Assembly: GCF_021018745.1 (NCBI RefSeq) | Contig: NZ_CP063845.1 | Span: 744,001-808,000, forward strand | DNA from: Gloeobacter morelensis MG652769 | GTDB lineage: Bacteria > Cyanobacteriota > Cyanobacteriia > Gloeobacterales > Gloeobacteraceae | Length of the DNA: 64,000 bases | Direction: 5' to 3' | Position numbers and translations under genes: made by a program | The notes under the pieces: generated by a model | The model's input: only the letters and a program-made list of their open reading frames with translations | The model's database searches: none | Told to the model about the DNA's origin: nothing | Shown here: positions 61,210 through 64,000 of the stretch, in pieces | Layout of the letters: every line of letters starts with the position of its first letter | Position numbering within the stretch: the stretch's first letter is position 1

Positions 61210-61593
61210 TTAGGACTCGCGTTGGCCTGCTAGTTTGTAACTGTGTACGTCTGTGCAGGTGCCGAACCAGCGCAAAACCTGGCCGTCGCCGTCGTGGATG
61301 GGCATCGCCTTCCCAAGGTGCCAGCGGTAAGCGCCGTCGGCAGAACACCTCAGGCGATATTCCACTTCATAAGCTTCACCACTGCGCAGCGACTGCAGCG
61401 AGCGGCGCAACAGCAGGGGCAGATCCTCCGGATGCACAGCGTGCTGCCAGCCGCAGCCCTGCAGTTGCTCCAGGCTCAAACCCGTGTACTCCAGACAATA
61501 CTGATTGCAGCATTCCAGATAACCATCCGGACTCGCCGTCCAGACAATATGGGGAACGCATTCCAGCAAAAAACGAAAGCGCCAGTCGTCCAT
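61210..61593 (-). CDS. single PAS-domain protein
   Basis: 127-aa protein consisting of one PAS fold with PAC motif: FLLECVPHIVWTASPDGYLECCNQ, VHPEDLPLLLRRSLQ, and RWHLGKAMPIHDGDGQVLRWFGTCTDVH. It has no kinase, GGDEF or HTH output domain, so it would act by binding a partner or is a fragment of a histidine kinase. AGGAG stands before the ATG at 61593. Ligand and partner unknown. Confidence 0.8.
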   Translation of the reverse strand: MDDWRFRFLLECVPHIVWTASPDGYLECCNQYCLEYTGLSLEQLQGCGWQHAVHPEDLPLLLRRSLQSLRSGEAYEVEYRLRCSADGAYRWHLGKAMPIHDGDGQVLRWFGTCTDVHSYKLAGQRES

Positions 61594-61800
61594 GGAAATT
61601 CTCCTGATCAACGGATCATCGAAGCGGTTTGCTTGTCACACTTCCCTGCAGATTGGGATTATTTCAAAATCCGCCTGATCAATAGTCAAGTAGCGCTTTC
61701 AACTCCAGGTAGGCGTGCCATTTAGAAGGTGAAAGCCTGCTGTTTATAAGGGGGAGCTTGTGTGAAGAACCACAGTCTTTGTACTGTCGAGAGGGTCACA

Positions 61801-61843
61801 CTGAAGCGACGGGCTCCAGCAGATCCGGAGCCCATCGCTTCAG
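61801..61843. promoter_or_regulatory. long intergenic hairpin
   Basis: CTGAAGCGACGGGCTCC (61801-61817) and GGAGCCCATCGCTTCAG (61827-61843) form a 17-bp stem with one C-A mismatch around a 9-base loop. It lies downstream of the minus-strand sugar operon and upstream of the PAS gene. No T tract follows. Confidence 0.6.
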
Positions 61844-61882
61844 GCCGTCCCACGGGAAACGGCGTCAAATTTTGCACTACTT

Positions 61883-62866
61883 TTAAAGATTGGGCAATCC
61901 GAGGGAGACCTGCATCCCGTCGCCCCAGATCGAGCGCACCAGGTCGCCCTTGAGCTTGTGGCCCCACTGCGCGCTCGTCCACACCACACTGTCCACCACC
62001 ACGCTGTCCGCACGGATCGTACAGCCATCGCTCACGCAGCTGTACCCCAGCACCCGCGCCCCTTTTTCGATCGTGCAGCCTTCGCCTATCAGAGCGTGTT
62101 CGGAGACCACCGCCCCGGCCTCCACCACCGTATTTGCCCCGACCCGTTGCTTCAGTTGCGGGTGGGTCAACAACTCCCAGTGCGTGTACAGATACTGCGA
62201 GAGCGTTCCGACATCCGACCAGTACGCCCCCGTGCCCATCGCATAGACTGGCGCTCCCTTGGCCACCAGCAGCGGAAACAGGTCGTTGCCAAAATCAAAA
62301 AAGGCCGCCGCCGGGATGTAATCGAACACCTCCGGCTCCAGCACATAGATACCCGTATTGGCCCACCGCGAGCGCTCGGCACCTTTGGCGGGTTTTTCTT
62401 GAAAGCTCTCGACCCGGCCGTCGGGGGCGGTGACGACGATGCCGAAGCGGCTCGGGTCACCGACTTCTTTGACGGCCATGGTGGCCACAGCACCGGATTG
62501 CTTGTGAAAGTGCAGCAGGGCAGTGAGGTCCAAATCGGTCATCACGTCGCCGGAGATCACCAAAAAAGCGTCGCCGGCCAAAAAGCGCGCCTGTTTGCGC
62601 ACGCCGCCGGCGGTGCCAAGGAGTTGTTCTTCCCAGGAGTAGTGCAGGGTGACGCCGTGGTGGTGTCCGTCTGCGAAGCGCTCGGCGATCTTCTCGCCGC
62701 GGTAGTGGAGGTTGGCGACGATCTCATCGAAGCCGTGCTTGCGGCATAGTCCCAGGATGTGGGCCATGACCGGTTTGTTGATAACGGGCATGAGCGGTTT
62801 GGGGAGGGCGTCGGTAAAGGGGCGCAGGCGGGTGCCTTTGCCGGCGGCGAGCACAAATGCTTTCAT
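61883..62866 (-). CDS. mannose-1-phosphate guanylyltransferase-type sugar nucleotidyltransferase
   Basis: 327-aa NDP-sugar pyrophosphorylase: KAFVLAAGKGTRLRPFTDALPKPLMPV is the nucleotide-binding signature, GTAGGVRKQARFL and VISGDVMTD (metal Asp) follow, and a left-handed beta-helix (GANTVVEAGAVVSEHALIGEGC) forms the C-terminus. It resembles GDP-mannose or glucose-1-phosphate uridylyl/thymidylyl enzymes; the nucleotide is not certain. ATG at 62866 is preceded by GGAG. Third gene of the operon with rfbA and rfbC. Confidence 0.85.
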   Translation of the reverse strand: MKAFVLAAGKGTRLRPFTDALPKPLMPVINKPVMAHILGLCRKHGFDEIVANLHYRGEKIAERFADGHHHGVTLHYSWEEQLLGTAGGVRKQARFLAGDAFLVISGDVMTDLDLTALLHFHKQSGAVATMAVKEVGDPSRFGIVVTAPDGRVESFQEKPAKGAERSRWANTGIYVLEPEVFDYIPAAAFFDFGNDLFPLLVAKGAPVYAMGTGAYWSDVGTLSQYLYTHWELLTHPQLKQRVGANTVVEAGAVVSEHALIGEGCTIEKGARVLGYSCVSDGCTIRADSVVVDSVVWTSAQWGHKLKGDLVRSIWGDGMQVSLGLPNL

Positions 62867-62935
62867 CGGTTTTCTCCAATTGATTGAGCTGACAGTCAGT
62901 GGCCTTCGGCACTGCGGGAAGCGCACCCCGGGGCC

Positions 62936-63490
62936 TTACGGATAGGTGGGCAAATCGAGCGGATCGATGCGCGACAGCGGTGGGTTACAACGGTCGCGCC
63001 GAGAGAGAATCGGCTCCGCGATACACCAGGCGATGGTGAGGGAGGGATCGTTCCACAGCACCCCCCGCTCATCCTGGGGATAGAAAAAATCATCACATTT
63101 GTACATCAATTCGGCCTCCTCCGACAATACCAGCAGGCCGTGGGCGAACCCGCGCGGGATGAACAGTTGGAGTTTGTTGGTTTCGGACAACAGCACTCCT
63201 GCCGACAGACCAAAACTCGGTGACCCTTTGCGGATATCGGTAGCCACCGCGAAGACTTCACCGTGCAACACCGTGCACAGCCTGGACTGGGGCCGGTGCA
63301 ACTGGTAGTGCAAACCGCGCAAGGTGCCTTTGCCCAGGCGGGAGCGATGGTCCTGCACGAAGGTGCCGGTGATGCCCGCCGCCGCAAACTTTTGTTGCTG
63401 ATAGCTTTCAAAAAAATACCCGCGGCTTTCCTCGTAGACTCTCGGTTCAATCACAACCACGCCGGGCAGGGCGGTGGCAATGAAGTGCAT
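62936..63490 (-). CDS. rfbC: dTDP-4-dehydrorhamnose 3,5-epimerase
   Basis: 184-aa cupin-fold RmlC, third enzyme of dTDP-L-rhamnose synthesis. Marks: VIEPRVYEESRGYFFESYQ, FVQDHRSRLGKGTLRGLHYQ with catalytic His, GEVFAVATDIRKGSPSFG, and FIPRGFAHGLLVLSEEAE. ATG at 63490 comes one base after the rfbA stop, so the two are one operon. Rhamnose for the O-antigen or exopolysaccharide is the product use. rfbB and rfbD are not in view. Confidence 0.93.
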   Translation of the reverse strand: MHFIATALPGVVVIEPRVYEESRGYFFESYQQQKFAAAGITGTFVQDHRSRLGKGTLRGLHYQLHRPQSRLCTVLHGEVFAVATDIRKGSPSFGLSAGVLLSETNKLQLFIPRGFAHGLLVLSEEAELMYKCDDFFYPQDERGVLWNDPSLTIAWCIAEPILSRRDRCNPPLSRIDPLDLPTYP

Positions 63491-63491
63491 C

Positions 63492-64000
63492 TCACCGACT
63501 GCCTCGTTCGACAAGGGTTCTGAGGTACTGTCCGTACTCGGTTTTGCCCAAACGCTCCGCCTGCGCCAGCACCACCTCGGCATCGATATGGCCCATCTGG
63601 TAGGCAATCTCCTCCAGACACGCCACCTTCAAACCCTGGCGCTTCTCGATCGTCTCGATAAAGTTCGACGCCTGCAGCAGCGACTCGTGCGTGCCGGTGT
63701 CCAGCCACGCCATCCCCCGGCCCAGCCGCTCCACCCGCAGCAGCCCCTGCTCCAGGTAGGCGTTGTTGACGTCGGTGATCTCCAGTTCGCCGCGCGCCGA
63801 GGGCTTCACCCCCGCGGCGATCTCGCTTATCTGGGCATCATAAAAGTATAGACCGACTACCGCATAGTTGGACTTGGGCACTTTGGGCTTTTCGTCGATC
63901 GACAGCACCCGGCCTTCTTCGTCGTACTCCACCACCCCGTAGCGCTCGGGGTCCGAGACGCGGTAGGCAAAGATCGTCGAGCCGACCGTGCGTGCGGCGG
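63492..64000 (-). CDS. rfbA: glucose-1-phosphate thymidylyltransferase, 3' part
   Basis: The frame is open to the window edge, so the N-terminus is missing. The visible 169 codons carry [55 protein letters not shown] and [22 protein letters not shown], all RmlA hallmarks. It forms dTDP-glucose from dTTP and glucose-1-phosphate and starts the rhamnose pathway. It precedes rfbC by one base. Confidence 0.93.
   Translation of the reverse strand, partial: AARTVGSTIFAYRVSDPERYGVVEYDEEGRVLSIDEKPKVPKSNYAVVGLYFYDAQISEIAAGVKPSARGELEITDVNNAYLEQGLLRVERLGRGMAWLDTGTHESLLQASNFIETIEKRQGLKVACLEEIAYQMGHIDAEVVLAQAERLGKTEYGQYLRTLVERGSR

Overview
The window comes from a cyanobacterium, and gene content points to the thylakoid-less genus Gloeobacter (probably G. 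violaceus or a close relative). Markers: psbA (D1), the PII partner PipX, a stand-alone PCP_red domain, an exported GUN4 domain, LrtA-type HPF, a DUF1825 protein, an SLH-OprB porin and a monomeric class II ribonucleotide reductase split by an intein. Coding DNA is GC-rich (roughly 60% by eye). The genus call is recognition of gene content, not a database match. I saw no rRNA, tRNA or CRISPR array. Genes run off both ends: cofH on the left, rfbA on the right.

Layout. 1-14 kb: cofH end, gmhB, a hydrolase, psbA with its own promoter and terminator, a pentulose kinase, DUF1825-zur-photolyase, a CorC/CNNM transporter, lrtA/hpf, then yqeK-rsfS, an MTHFR-like gene, an M23 peptidase and a PfkB kinase. 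14-19 kb: rpmF, a thioredoxin-fold protein, then an AT-rich minor-pilin/beta-propeller cassette bracketed by two inverted copies of a ~145 bp repeat. 19-28 kb: hydrolase, Rrf2 regulator with cysK, a TonB_C-PDZ-matrixin protease, a tiny self-contained transcription unit (24.72-24.96 kb), plsX and tgt. 28-31 kb: a TetR gene plus a two-gene membrane/glycine-zipper operon, with the same 45 bp sequence upstream of both. 31-40 kb: LysR/DMT exporter pair, DGPF protein with ECF42-like sigma factor, secreted proteins and a class V aminotransferase. 40-48 kb: solo transposase HTH domain, arsR, porin, pentapeptide protein, orphan NrtA-like protein, MFS carrier, membrane hydroxylase. 48-52.5 kb: diiron ferritin-like protein and an exported GUN4-DsbD-redoxin operon. 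52.5-56 kb: nrdJ with intein. 56-62 kb: PCP_red, Lon-N, alanine dehydrogenase, methyltransferase, glycosyltransferase, pipX, NAD kinase and a PAS protein. 62-64 kb: rfbA-rfbC-sugar nucleotidyltransferase operon.

Functional threads are photosynthesis and pigment support (psbA, PCP_red, GUN4), light repair (cofH makes the antenna precursor that cyanobacterial photolyases bind), periplasmic redox (DsbD, redoxin), cell-envelope glycan synthesis (gmhB, rfbA/C, glycosyltransferase), and nitrogen signalling (pipX, ald, nrtA-like). The most unusual items are the repeat-bracketed pilin cassette, the shared TetR-type operator cluster, the isolated 24-codon transcription unit, the exported GUN4 operon, the codon mosaic inside psbA, and the intein placed at the presumed thiyl-radical cysteine of NrdJ.
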